Of a stretch of 64,000 nt of DNA, positions 10,898-22,250 are shown one piece after another. The number at the start of each line of letters is the position of its first letter. The stretch's first letter is position 1. The stretch is taken from contig SCFE01000043.1 of assembly GCA_004352715.1 (NCBI GenBank), positions 2,128,207-2,192,206 of the forward strand, written 5' to 3'. Source of the stretch: Hofstenia miamia. Its lineage: Eukaryota; Xenacoelomorpha; Acoela. The notes under the pieces were generated by a model. It made no database searches. It was given only the letters and a program-made list of their open reading frames with translations, and had not been told where the DNA came from. A program made the translations under genes and the position numbers.

Positions 10898-11378
10898 TCA
10901 GATCCAAAAATTTGTAAAACTTGTTTATTTGTACATTTTATAAATTACGCATATTTTTACATTGAATCCCAACTTAAGTGTGTTAATAACCTCAATCTAA
11001 GTGACAGTTTGTAATTGAATTTCATTGTTCATACAACAGGTTCCGCGTTATTCTTTCCAACAACTTATAAAATTGGTGACGAATACCATCACATAATGAT
11101 GAAATAGTAAAGCAACCAAAAACATTTTTTTGCACAAACTTGCAAATGGATGAGCAGAATTCTGAAAAGGATTCTCTCTAATATGTATGTCGAAGAATAA
11201 ACACAGATCACAGAGAAGCAAGTGGAATACTGCCAAAATGTAAAAGTACTAACATAATTTGGGATGCTCTTTAATAAAAAATCTCATTAAAATATGCACT
11301 CTAAGCAAATTGCAATGCCAAGATCAAATTAGTACTTATAAGGTTTGTAATTACTATAATCACTAATACAAAAGTCGA
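10898..11378. other. A+T-rich stretch, no gene seen
   Basis: No coding or repeat pattern was recognised before the LTR that starts at 11379. Confidence 0.5.
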
Positions 11379-11523
11379 TGAACGTTTAATAATAGATATT
11401 TGATGAGAAACACAACATTCACGCACAAGATAAAGTTGTTTATTAAATCTCCCGCACTACAATTCTCTCTATGATTACAGGTGTTTACACTACAAATTTA
11501 AGAACCGTATACAACATACAACA
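11379..11523 (-). repeat. 3' LTR of the Ty3/gypsy element, 145 bp
   Basis: On the minus strand it begins TGTTGTATGTTGTATAC and ends ACGTTCA, so it has TG...CA ends. It matches 24872-25016 over its whole length with a few differences, and both are 145 bp. On the minus strand it is preceded by a polypurine tract. No target duplication matches the flank of the other LTR. Confidence 0.85.
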
Positions 11524-11540
11524 TCCTCCCTCCCCAAAAG
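11524..11540 (-). promoter_or_regulatory. Polypurine tract of the gypsy element
   Basis: On the minus strand, GGGGAGGGAGGA lies immediately upstream of the LTR start. This is where plus-strand DNA synthesis primes in LTR retrotransposons. Confidence 0.75.
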
Positions 11541-11640
11541 AAGAGAAAAAAGATAAATTTTGTTGAGTTAGTGAGTTTCGAGAGTATAGTTATTAGTCCT
11601 TGTAGTTATGGTGATATTTAGGATTTTTACGATCACGAAG

Positions 11641-12001
11641 TCAGTTTGCGATATTATCGTATTGCTGATCTTCACCATGTGATACTGTTTTTTCAGGAAA
11701 CAAGGATTCGTCATCATTACTATCATAATTAGAAACCTGGTTATTAGGAGAGTCTTGTGATGTTGTAACCCCAGCACTCTGGTTGGAGCACCTAACATCT
11801 TTAAATTCTTCATTAGTAAATCTGAATTGAGAATTCGAGCTAATAATAGGTTTATCAATTTGCTGCCTTAACAGCACTGTGTTACGCCCCAAGGGCATGA
11901 TGAACGCTGCCGGCTTCCCTTCGGAAATAACATCATTGTTAGTGCTTCTCCAATAACAAGCATCGCCAATAATTGAGCTCCATAAGTTCTTGCCAAAAAC
12001 T
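11641..12001 (-). pseudogene. C-terminal end of gypsy Pol (copy A)
   Basis: This minus-strand stretch continues the integrase tail. It starts with a match to the copy-B end at 14205-14261 (FGKNL...DACY region) and reads on to a stop near 11641 through an acidic, low-complexity tail. It sits directly upstream of the polypurine tract and 3' LTR, as the end of pol should. It is cut by a 62-N gap at 12002-12063 that is too short for the missing RNase H and integrase, so scaffold structure here is doubtful. Confidence 0.65.
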
Positions 12002-12063
12002 NNNNNNNNNNNNNNNNNNNNNNNNNNNNNNNNNNNNNNNNNNNNNNNNNNNNNNNNNNNNNN

Positions 12064-13204
12064 AGGATGGCACCCAAAGCAAAACTGCTGGCATCAGTGT
12101 AGAGTGATAATTCTTTTTTGGGGTTATAAGCTTTCAATGTTGGTGCTCTGCTCAAGTGCTTAATAATAGATTTCATGGCTATGGTTTGTTCATTTCCCCA
12201 AAGAAAAGATGTGCCTTTTTTACAAAGGCCATAAAGAGGTTCAACATTTGAGAAATCCGGAATGAACTTCGCGAACAAGTTTGCAAGGCTTAATAATCGA
12301 TCACGAGCTTTCCTGTCCATTGGAATTGGAAGGTGTTCCAGTACAGAAATACGATCAGGGTTTGGACTAATACCCTTTGCCGATATTATGTATCCTAGGA
12401 ATTTAATGGAGTTTGACTTGAAAATTGATTTCTCCTCGGAAATTGTACACCTGCCTTTCTTTAATTTCTGTAATACATTTTGAAGAATTTTTTCAAGTTG
12501 TTTTTCAGAATTAGCAGACATGAGTATGTCATTTTGAAAGAACACTAAAAGCTGCATTAATTCAGGACCTAATATCATTTCTAATGCCTTTTGAAAGATA
12601 GCCGATGCTGTTTTAATGCCTTGTGGAAGTCATAGAAAACGAAATAAACCCATAGTATTGTAATAGTAGTTATTCCACAACATGATTCCGAGAGTTTAAT
12701 TTGAAAATAGCGTCTTTCAAGTCAATTCTAGCAAAGTATTTTGCATCTTTTAATTTTCCTAGTATTTCCTCGACGTTTGGTACTGAATATGAATCCTTGA
12801 GAATTGCCTTATTCACTCCACTAGCTTTATAATCACATGTGAGACGAATTTTACAATTTGGTTTTTTAACGAGAACCATTGGACTTGCCCAGTCAGGTCC
12901 TCCTTCCACTCGTTCAATTATTCCGGAATGAACCATGTTATCAAGTTGTTGTCGAACTGTTTCTTGCCATTTTAATGGTACTTTGCGAGGTGCCATGTGT
13001 CGTGGTTGGCTACCTGGTGCTTGACGAATCGCAGCTTCATATGAATTAATGAAAGGTAGTGATGGATTGGCAGTTGCTTTTGTTTGTAGAGAGTTTATGC
13101 TGTCATTCATTATATCATTTCCTAGAAGACCAAAGCTATGCGGAGATTTTACAACAACTAATTCACATGGAGAATATTTATTGTGAAACTGCATGAGACA
13201 ACTG
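12064..13204 (-). pseudogene. Gypsy reverse transcriptase, second copy (copy A), broken
   Basis: This stretch is a diverged duplicate of 15119-16264, differing by roughly 2-3 percent by eye. It covers the protease-RT linker to the RT thumb/RNase H border. It retains RT motifs (RLTCDYKASGVNKAI, FARIDLKDA) and the altered active-site box FFQND, with frameshifts near 12240 and around 12650-12690. Gaps of 62 and 1000 N bound it. It could be a second genomic copy placed here by the assembler or a nested or tandem copy. Confidence 0.75.
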
Positions 13205-14204
13205 NNNNNNNNNNNNNNNNNNNNNNNNNNNNNNNNNNNNNNNNNNNNNNNNNNNNNNNNNNNNNNNNNNNNNNNNNNNNNNNNNNNNNNNNNNNNNNNN
13301 NNNNNNNNNNNNNNNNNNNNNNNNNNNNNNNNNNNNNNNNNNNNNNNNNNNNNNNNNNNNNNNNNNNNNNNNNNNNNNNNNNNNNNNNNNNNNNNNNNNN
13401 NNNNNNNNNNNNNNNNNNNNNNNNNNNNNNNNNNNNNNNNNNNNNNNNNNNNNNNNNNNNNNNNNNNNNNNNNNNNNNNNNNNNNNNNNNNNNNNNNNNN
13501 NNNNNNNNNNNNNNNNNNNNNNNNNNNNNNNNNNNNNNNNNNNNNNNNNNNNNNNNNNNNNNNNNNNNNNNNNNNNNNNNNNNNNNNNNNNNNNNNNNNN
13601 NNNNNNNNNNNNNNNNNNNNNNNNNNNNNNNNNNNNNNNNNNNNNNNNNNNNNNNNNNNNNNNNNNNNNNNNNNNNNNNNNNNNNNNNNNNNNNNNNNNN
13701 NNNNNNNNNNNNNNNNNNNNNNNNNNNNNNNNNNNNNNNNNNNNNNNNNNNNNNNNNNNNNNNNNNNNNNNNNNNNNNNNNNNNNNNNNNNNNNNNNNNN
13801 NNNNNNNNNNNNNNNNNNNNNNNNNNNNNNNNNNNNNNNNNNNNNNNNNNNNNNNNNNNNNNNNNNNNNNNNNNNNNNNNNNNNNNNNNNNNNNNNNNNN
13901 NNNNNNNNNNNNNNNNNNNNNNNNNNNNNNNNNNNNNNNNNNNNNNNNNNNNNNNNNNNNNNNNNNNNNNNNNNNNNNNNNNNNNNNNNNNNNNNNNNNN
14001 NNNNNNNNNNNNNNNNNNNNNNNNNNNNNNNNNNNNNNNNNNNNNNNNNNNNNNNNNNNNNNNNNNNNNNNNNNNNNNNNNNNNNNNNNNNNNNNNNNNN
14101 NNNNNNNNNNNNNNNNNNNNNNNNNNNNNNNNNNNNNNNNNNNNNNNNNNNNNNNNNNNNNNNNNNNNNNNNNNNNNNNNNNNNNNNNNNNNNNNNNNNN
14201 NNNN
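13205..14204. other. Sequencing gap, exactly 1000 N
   Basis: Default-size placeholder inside the gypsy element. Confidence 0.95.
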
Positions 14205-14805
14205 CTTCTCCGATAACAAGCATCGTTAATAATTGGGCTCCGTAAGTTCTTGCCGAAAACTAGTTCAGCGGGAGCAGTAGCAGATCCACGTGAAGGAGTG
14301 GTACGAAGGGTTAAAAGAATTCTTTGAAGGTACGAATCAATAGCACCAAGATGAGGACTCCACAGCTTCAATGAACTCTTTATTGTTTGAACCATGCGTT
14401 CGGCCCATTCAAAACTTGATGACGAGGAGGTGAAAATTTCTGTTCACATCCAATGCCTTTCAACCAATCATTGAGCTCCATACTTCGGAATTCGGCTGCA
14501 TTATCGCTTGCAAGTTGTGCTGGTACACCAAATGTTGCAAAGATTCGTCGCAATGTACTTTTTACTGTTTCAATTTTTCTATTTGGAAGAATGTCACATA
14601 GTTGAGACTTAATATGTTTGAAGGGGCATTCAGTTTGTGAGCAATCAGACCATGCGTTTGTCTTTAAATGCCTTTTAATTGATTGCAGCTGAGTATCTAG
14701 AATAGTCTCATTTGCGAGCTCATCTGGGTCAATCATGTTACAATTAAATGCAATTAGATCATTCACAGATTGAGCGCCATCCTCAATTAATGTTGGATCC
14801 TCAAC
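14205..14805 (-). pseudogene. Gypsy integrase, internally deleted and frameshifted (copy B)
   Basis: Read 5' to 3' on the minus strand, this continues in the same frame as the RT/RNase H ORF after one nonsense codon at 14806-14808. It ends at a frameshift near 14385-14395, after which a second frame carries MVQTIK and LRTTPSRG. It holds the second catalytic block of a retroviral-type integrase core (FGVPAQLASDNAAEF) and a damaged NG...VQTIK block. The HHCC zinc-binding region and the first catalytic aspartate, normally about 150 residues upstream, are missing. The integrase would be inactive. Confidence 0.7.
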
Positions 14806-16551
14806 TCAACTTAAGCAATCAGCATGTTGTAGAGTTGTTGGTTTTAAATACGTAACTTCATACTCATAATGCATTAATGTAATTGCCCATCTTTGGAGAC
14901 GTGCTGAGGTATTTTGTGGAAGAGCTTTATTAGGGTCAAGTATAAATTCAAGTGGCCTGTGATCAGTGAAAACACTAAAGAACCGTCTTATCAGAAACTG
15001 GCGTAATTTATCCACTGTCCAAACTATTGCCAGAGCTTCCTTTTCAATCATTGAATAATTCCGTTCACAGTCTGATAGAGTGCGGGAAAGATAATATATG
15101 GGATGTCCTTCTTGTGTAAGGATGGCACCCAAAGCAAAACTGCTGGCATCAGTGTAGAGTGATAATTCTTTTTTGGGATCATAAGCTTTCAATGTTGGTG
15201 CTCCGCTCAAATGCTTAATAATAGATTTCATGGCTATGGTTTGTTCATTTCCCCAAAGAAAAGAGGTGCCTTTTTTACGAAGGCGATAAAGAGGTTCAAC
15301 AATATTTGAGAAATCCGGAATGAACTTCGCGAACCAGTTTGCAAGGCCTAATAATCGATCAAGAGCTTTCCTGTCCGTTGGAATTGGAAGATGTTCCAGT
15401 ACAGAAACACGATCAGGGTCCGGACTAATACCCTTTGCCGATATTATGTATCCTAGGAATTTAATGGAGTTTGACTTGAAAATTGATTTCTCCTCAGAAA
15501 TTGTACACCTGCCTTTCTTTAATTTCTGTAATACATTTTGAAGAATTTTTTCAAGTTGTTTTTCAGAATTAGCAGACATGAGTATGTCATTTTGAAAGAA
15601 CACTAAAAGCTGCATTAATTCAGGACCTAATATCATTTCTAATGCCTTTTGAAAGATAGCCGATGCTGTTTTAATGCCTTGTGGAAGTCGTAGAAAACGA
15701 AATAAACCCCATGGTGTTGTAATAGTAGTTATTCCACGACTTGATTCCGAGAGTTTAATTTGAAAATAAGCGTCTTTCAAGTCAATTCTAGCAAAGCATT
15801 TTGCATCTTTTAATTTTCCTAGTATTTCCTCGACGTTTGGTACTGAATATGAATCCTTGAGAATTGCCTTATTCACTCCACTAGCTTTATAATCACATGT
15901 GAGACGAATTTTACAATTTGGTTTTTTAACGAGAACCATTGGACTTGCCCAGTCAGACCCTCCTTCCACTCGTTCAATTATTCCAGAACGAACCATGTTA
16001 TCAAGTTGTTGTCGAACCGTTTCTTGCCATTCTAATGGTACTTTGCGAGGTGCCATGTGTCGTGGTTGGCTACCTGGTGCTTGGCCAATCACAGCTTCAT
16101 ATGAATTAATGAAAGGTAGAGGTGGATTGGCAGTTGCTTTTGTTTGTAGAGAGTTTATGCTGTCATTCATTATATCATTTCCTAGAAGACCAAAGCTATG
16201 CGGAGATTTTACAACAACTAATTCACATGGAGAATATTTATTGTGAAACTGCATGAGACAACTGAGCCTGCCAATTATTATTAGACTTTTACCATTGTAA
16301 AGCGTTAGCTTAGGAATTGATTTAGCCTTTTTGAGTTTAGGTGAGCCAAATTGTTGCCAGATAATTTTCGAGATTACTGATAGGGAGGCCCAAGTATCCA
16401 AAATAAATTTCATTGTGTGTACCTTGCCATTTATTTCCAAAAAACATTTTTCCCATTGAAATTTGTTATCTTTAATAACAAATACGAAATTCTGGGGTTC
16501 ATTGTCGGAATCACTTACTATATTATTTGGATCCTCTATATCCCCATGCAA
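14806..16551 (-). pseudogene. pol: Ty3/gypsy Pol: protease, reverse transcriptase, RNase H (copy B)
   Basis: This 581-codon open frame is the best-preserved part of the element. Domains in order are an aspartic-protease core at about residue 50 (LDTWAS instead of DTGAS), RT at about 165-350 (RLTCDYK, FARIDLKDAYFQIKL, FLRLPQG, FFQNDILM, KFLGYIIS), and RNase H at about 450-581 (LYTDAS, EKEALAIVW, FTDHRPL, HADCLS). The organisation resembles invertebrate K02A2.6-type gypsy elements. Two catalytic boxes are abnormal: the protease DTG reads DTW, and the RT YxDD box reads FQND, losing the first aspartate. The terminal stop replaces the arginine usual after LS (a CGA-to-TGA change would explain it). 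The true pol frame continues upstream towards gag, so the ATG at 16551 is only the first methionine. Confidence 0.85.
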
Positions 16552-16556
16552 TACAT

Positions 16557-16813
16557 TTACAAAATTGTTTTTTTTTGCTTGCAGTATTTAGCAAAATGAT
16601 TCATCTTATGACATCTCATGCATGTCTTACTGAAGGCTTTACAAAATTTACTTCCATATTGATGTTCATATCCACATCGAGAGCAAAGTCTTTTGCTTGT
16701 TTTGGAAGGACTGTATTTATATCCTTTTTCACAAAACATATATCCGTTTTTGATGTTGTCATGGTAGTACAAACATCAAAATTCTCAAGGTTATGAATAT
16801 ATGCAACTGCCTG
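16557..16813 (-). pseudogene. gag: Gypsy Gag C-terminus with two zinc knuckles
   Basis: This is the nucleocapsid part of Gag, which binds element RNA. It contains CSRCGYEHQYGSKFC (C-x2-C-x3-H-x6-C) followed by CMRCHKMNHFAKYC (C-x2-C-x4-H-x4-C), the paired-knuckle arrangement of K02A2.6-like gypsy elements. The N-terminal half of the same Gag lies about 7.5 kb away at 24363-24872, separated by the inserted long-TIR element. The frames on the two sides are compatible once the insertion is removed. Confidence 0.8.
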
Positions 16814-17553
16814 AGTAGTTAAGAAGAGCCCGAGGACGTCCCTATGGGACACCCTGAAGTTCTCGTAACACCTGTGGCTATTTGCCATGTGGCAATAAAG
16901 CGATTCTATTGGACGCCATCTAGTGATGAAATATTTTTGACAAAACTAAAATGAGCAAATTAATTTTTTGGACAATTTGTTCAGACCAAAGTGAGAATTT
17001 TTGATTTTTAGAATTTAGGCAAACTGATATTTTTTATGACAAATTTCACTTAGGGCGTGTTTGTTGTAACAATGTTTAAACATGCAACACAATGTTTTAA
17101 GAAAACAATTCATAGATTGAAAACCCAAATATGATGTATTTTTTGCATTAGAGCATGTTTCCAAACACGTTAGTATTGATTGCAAGAGGTGGAAAACAGC
17201 AATTTCTTTAGCAATTGTGTATAAATTATAAAAGCGTACATTACATAACAACTCTGAGTGATGAAGTTCTTAAACAATGTTTCTCATAACAATGTTTAAT
17301 CATGCAACAAGGAATATAATTGATAGAAGCAAAACTCGTTTCAATGTGTTGATATCCAAACATAAAGTGGAGAAATGTTTTGCTAAACTTAAACACTATA
17401 GTCACTTGAAATAGACGCACATTTTCAAAAACAAGATAGAAATATATGCCAAAGCATATGAAATATACCATTGATAAATCAATAAAAAATGAAATGTCTG
17501 ATATACATGACAAAGGCAAGTTCATTTTCACCAATATCCAAATAAAAAAATGG
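16814..17553 (+). repeat. Left terminal inverted repeat of the nested element
   Basis: This is the inverted counterpart of 23622-24362. It contains loosely repeated words such as AACAATGTTTAA(A/T)CATGCAAC near 17071 and 17289. It may extend into the 433-N gap that follows. Confidence 0.85.
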
Positions 17554-17986
17554 NNNNNNNNNNNNNNNNNNNNNNNNNNNNNNNNNNNNNNNNNNNNNNN
17601 NNNNNNNNNNNNNNNNNNNNNNNNNNNNNNNNNNNNNNNNNNNNNNNNNNNNNNNNNNNNNNNNNNNNNNNNNNNNNNNNNNNNNNNNNNNNNNNNNNNN
17701 NNNNNNNNNNNNNNNNNNNNNNNNNNNNNNNNNNNNNNNNNNNNNNNNNNNNNNNNNNNNNNNNNNNNNNNNNNNNNNNNNNNNNNNNNNNNNNNNNNNN
17801 NNNNNNNNNNNNNNNNNNNNNNNNNNNNNNNNNNNNNNNNNNNNNNNNNNNNNNNNNNNNNNNNNNNNNNNNNNNNNNNNNNNNNNNNNNNNNNNNNNNN
17901 NNNNNNNNNNNNNNNNNNNNNNNNNNNNNNNNNNNNNNNNNNNNNNNNNNNNNNNNNNNNNNNNNNNNNNNNNNNNNNNNNNNNNN
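17554..17986. other. Sequencing gap, 433 N
   Basis: The gap lies within the left arm of the nested element. The corresponding right-arm interval (22251-23621) is about 1.37 kb, so either this gap is underestimated or the arms differ. Confidence 0.9.
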
Positions 17987-18206
17987 GTGGAGAAATTCAA
18001 CCATCCTTGACTCAATCTCTGTAAAAACTGAACAATGCATTACATTTTGCAACTTGGAAAAATAATATTGGTAGATTTATTTAATTAAAAACACAAATGT
18101 ATAGAGTTTACACAAATGCTACAAAACTTTACTTTATTCCATCAATATATGATCATGACACAGGTTTATACATTGGATTTTGTTTTTTCATGACGGCGCT
18201 ATGTTT
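17987..18206 (+). repeat. Inner inverted repeat, left arm
   Basis: It matches the reverse complement of 22031-22250 at high identity. The right copy ends at a gap, so the true inner limit is unknown. Confidence 0.8.
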
Positions 18207-18412
18207 TACAGCATATCTCAGAATCAAGGAAATTTATCCAATATGGGTAGTAGTGTGCGACCAACAAATTGAGATTCTAAAATATTTATTTGTACCATTA
18301 AAAGATGATTTCCTCCGTATATCTCATGTTCATAGTATACATTGGCTGGTGTGTTTCAATATATCTTTCCATAAAATCCTAGTATATTTCCATAATTGAA
18401 CAAAATTAGTAT

Positions 18413-18945
18413 GTGCTCGCCAAAACAAATAATGCATCATATAGTTTTTACTCATCTGAATGCCCTATTTCTGACCACTGCATTACATGTATTGAGTTTT
18501 CTAAGTCTGAATCGTCTTCAAATAATGTCACAAAGTGGATAAAAATTTTGTCCAGAAGGAAAATTATGATTAAATCAAATCATACAAGCATTTCACACAC
18601 ATCTATGCAAAGTAAACCATGGATAAATGAATTTTGCAAAACATTGATTTGTGAAAAAAATATCGCATATAGAATATTTAGAACTTCCAAAACTCATAGA
18701 AATTTTGTTGCATATAAAAAAGCTAGAAATTTATCCAATATTGCAAATCGCAAGGCATTCAATGAATACATTAGAAATGAATACGCTTGTTTGCCAAATC
18801 AAAAGTCAAAGTGGAAACTTATTCATGATATCTATAATAGTAAGAAATCTAAATCAAATTGTATTAATTCTATCAAAAATGAAACTGGGAAATCATCACA
18901 GATACCTATGAAATTTCTAACGAATTAAATCAGACTTTTATTAAT
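18413..18945 (+). pseudogene. LINE fragment (endonuclease end to RT linker) inside the nested element
   Basis: The frame starts with a run containing ISDHCITCIEF, like the SDH...I end of the APE-type endonuclease. It then shows KPWINEFCKTLI and basic helical stretches with YKKARNLSNIANRKAF and WKLIHDI, the usual linker between endonuclease and RT in jockey/CR1-type LINEs. Near 18910 the frame shifts to one reading SNELNQTFIN, which resembles the start of the RT region (A.EFN.YF). The sequence then enters a 1000-N gap. It is most likely a LINE that jumped into the nested element. Confidence 0.6.
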
Positions 18946-19945
18946 NNNNNNNNNNNNNNNNNNNNNNNNNNNNNNNNNNNNNNNNNNNNNNNNNNNNNNN
19001 NNNNNNNNNNNNNNNNNNNNNNNNNNNNNNNNNNNNNNNNNNNNNNNNNNNNNNNNNNNNNNNNNNNNNNNNNNNNNNNNNNNNNNNNNNNNNNNNNNNN
19101 NNNNNNNNNNNNNNNNNNNNNNNNNNNNNNNNNNNNNNNNNNNNNNNNNNNNNNNNNNNNNNNNNNNNNNNNNNNNNNNNNNNNNNNNNNNNNNNNNNNN
19201 NNNNNNNNNNNNNNNNNNNNNNNNNNNNNNNNNNNNNNNNNNNNNNNNNNNNNNNNNNNNNNNNNNNNNNNNNNNNNNNNNNNNNNNNNNNNNNNNNNNN
19301 NNNNNNNNNNNNNNNNNNNNNNNNNNNNNNNNNNNNNNNNNNNNNNNNNNNNNNNNNNNNNNNNNNNNNNNNNNNNNNNNNNNNNNNNNNNNNNNNNNNN
19401 NNNNNNNNNNNNNNNNNNNNNNNNNNNNNNNNNNNNNNNNNNNNNNNNNNNNNNNNNNNNNNNNNNNNNNNNNNNNNNNNNNNNNNNNNNNNNNNNNNNN
19501 NNNNNNNNNNNNNNNNNNNNNNNNNNNNNNNNNNNNNNNNNNNNNNNNNNNNNNNNNNNNNNNNNNNNNNNNNNNNNNNNNNNNNNNNNNNNNNNNNNNN
19601 NNNNNNNNNNNNNNNNNNNNNNNNNNNNNNNNNNNNNNNNNNNNNNNNNNNNNNNNNNNNNNNNNNNNNNNNNNNNNNNNNNNNNNNNNNNNNNNNNNNN
19701 NNNNNNNNNNNNNNNNNNNNNNNNNNNNNNNNNNNNNNNNNNNNNNNNNNNNNNNNNNNNNNNNNNNNNNNNNNNNNNNNNNNNNNNNNNNNNNNNNNNN
19801 NNNNNNNNNNNNNNNNNNNNNNNNNNNNNNNNNNNNNNNNNNNNNNNNNNNNNNNNNNNNNNNNNNNNNNNNNNNNNNNNNNNNNNNNNNNNNNNNNNNN
19901 NNNNNNNNNNNNNNNNNNNNNNNNNNNNNNNNNNNNNNNNNNNNN
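18946..19945. other. Sequencing gap, exactly 1000 N
   Basis: Default-size placeholder inside the nested element. Confidence 0.95.
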
Positions 19946-21030
19946 TTAAGAAAATTACAAGAATCTTTAAAATGCATAATTTTATATAAAATTTTGCATG
20001 CATTTTATTTTGGAGGGTGTAAATACATATTCCTTGTTAGATTTATTTTTACATGCTTTTATTTACATTAAAGCATTGCCAGGCATAATATCATTTTTAT
20101 AACTATACCGTGTTTAATTTACTTCAATCTTGGAAACATATGTATAATTTCAACAAAGCTTATTAGTAGACAGAAAAGCTGAAAATTCCGTCATTTTACC
20201 TAGAACACCGTGTTTTTAATGCAAAAATAAATCTTTGTGGGAATATTAATTGCGGAGGATGCCTTCTTATTTACTATGGTAAGGCATTTTTATGCTTTTA
20301 AATGTGAAATTCTCTTTGTATGTCAGAGATTTCAGCGCTTTATAACACATAGTAAAGGCGTCATGAAGGCTCATATTGAGCAGAATGGGTTACATTTTTA
20401 CAAATTATATAGAACTTGTCTGTGATCAACGTCATTAAATATATTATTAATGAAAGCCACATCTATATGTATAAATCCTACTAGCGTGATCGCATGTATA
20501 ATTTTTCAGAAAAGTGAAATTGCCTTTATCATGTAAGTTTTGATATCACACGTCTGTAATGTTAACTCAACTTTATGCATAACCCATGTTTTACTTTTTC
20601 TGAAAATGAGTTTGTTTTTATCATATATTACACTTGTAATGAAATATCTCTCATTTTTCTGGATTTGAATATTACCAAAATGAATAGAATTTTACAAGGA
20701 AAACAGCAGGAAATTTTGAAAAATGATGAGTAACCCTTTGCATGTAATGTATTGATTCCCGAGAAATTATCATGTTTTGCTAAAGTCAGTGAACTTAACT
20801 CAGTTTCAGAAGAAACTTGTTATGTAAAATACATATCACTATGAGTTGTCCATTGGTGAGCAGTTTACAATTTGCAGTGTGTATTCAACTCATACAAAGT
20901 ATGGCCCTATGGTAAAAATTTTTTTGTAATACGGAAATTGTTTTTTTCTTCTCAAATGATTTGCACATCGAGCTGATGTATGGTTTAAAATGTTAATTGG
21001 ACTTAAAGTTCTTTGATGTCAGAATAAACT
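19946..21030. other. Interior of nested element, non-coding, with a degenerate recurring motif
   Basis: No gene is seen. A loose motif of about 25 bp (approximately GAAAATGAANTTGCCTTTATCATGTA) recurs near 20299, 20514 and 20603, and again at 23644 in the right arm. Confidence 0.35.
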
Positions 21031-22030
21031 NNNNNNNNNNNNNNNNNNNNNNNNNNNNNNNNNNNNNNNNNNNNNNNNNNNNNNNNNNNNNNNNNNNNNN
21101 NNNNNNNNNNNNNNNNNNNNNNNNNNNNNNNNNNNNNNNNNNNNNNNNNNNNNNNNNNNNNNNNNNNNNNNNNNNNNNNNNNNNNNNNNNNNNNNNNNNN
21201 NNNNNNNNNNNNNNNNNNNNNNNNNNNNNNNNNNNNNNNNNNNNNNNNNNNNNNNNNNNNNNNNNNNNNNNNNNNNNNNNNNNNNNNNNNNNNNNNNNNN
21301 NNNNNNNNNNNNNNNNNNNNNNNNNNNNNNNNNNNNNNNNNNNNNNNNNNNNNNNNNNNNNNNNNNNNNNNNNNNNNNNNNNNNNNNNNNNNNNNNNNNN
21401 NNNNNNNNNNNNNNNNNNNNNNNNNNNNNNNNNNNNNNNNNNNNNNNNNNNNNNNNNNNNNNNNNNNNNNNNNNNNNNNNNNNNNNNNNNNNNNNNNNNN
21501 NNNNNNNNNNNNNNNNNNNNNNNNNNNNNNNNNNNNNNNNNNNNNNNNNNNNNNNNNNNNNNNNNNNNNNNNNNNNNNNNNNNNNNNNNNNNNNNNNNNN
21601 NNNNNNNNNNNNNNNNNNNNNNNNNNNNNNNNNNNNNNNNNNNNNNNNNNNNNNNNNNNNNNNNNNNNNNNNNNNNNNNNNNNNNNNNNNNNNNNNNNNN
21701 NNNNNNNNNNNNNNNNNNNNNNNNNNNNNNNNNNNNNNNNNNNNNNNNNNNNNNNNNNNNNNNNNNNNNNNNNNNNNNNNNNNNNNNNNNNNNNNNNNNN
21801 NNNNNNNNNNNNNNNNNNNNNNNNNNNNNNNNNNNNNNNNNNNNNNNNNNNNNNNNNNNNNNNNNNNNNNNNNNNNNNNNNNNNNNNNNNNNNNNNNNNN
21901 NNNNNNNNNNNNNNNNNNNNNNNNNNNNNNNNNNNNNNNNNNNNNNNNNNNNNNNNNNNNNNNNNNNNNNNNNNNNNNNNNNNNNNNNNNNNNNNNNNNN
22001 NNNNNNNNNNNNNNNNNNNNNNNNNNNNNN
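21031..22030. other. Sequencing gap, exactly 1000 N
   Basis: Default-size placeholder inside the nested element. Confidence 0.95.
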
Positions 22031-22250
22031 AACAAAGCACCATCATGAAAAAACGAAATCCAATGTATAAACCTGTGTCACGATCATATATCAATGGAAT
22101 AAAAATAAAGTTCTGTAGCATTTGTGTAAACTCTATACATTTGTGCTTTTAATTAAATAAATCTACCAATATTATTTTTCCAAGTTGCAAAATGTAACGC
22201 ATTGTTCAGTTTTTACAGAGATTGAGTCAAGGATGGTTGAATTTCTCCAC
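22031..22250 (-). repeat. Inner inverted repeat, right arm
   Basis: Inverted counterpart of 17987-18206. The left edge is a gap boundary. Confidence 0.8.

Noticed and set aside
15320-16246. Plus-strand frames over the gypsy pol
   Set aside because: They are antisense shadows of the RT/RNase H ORF on the minus strand.
17241-17534. 97-codon frame in the TIR, mirrored at 23605-23934
   Set aside because: It is the same sequence in both inverted arms, has a hydrophobic A+T-driven composition and no motif; probably a chance frame in repeated DNA.
18097-18399. 100-codon frame next to the LINE fragment
   Set aside because: Its first third lies in the inner inverted repeat, where the opposite copy diverges without frame conservation being testable; no motif recognised.
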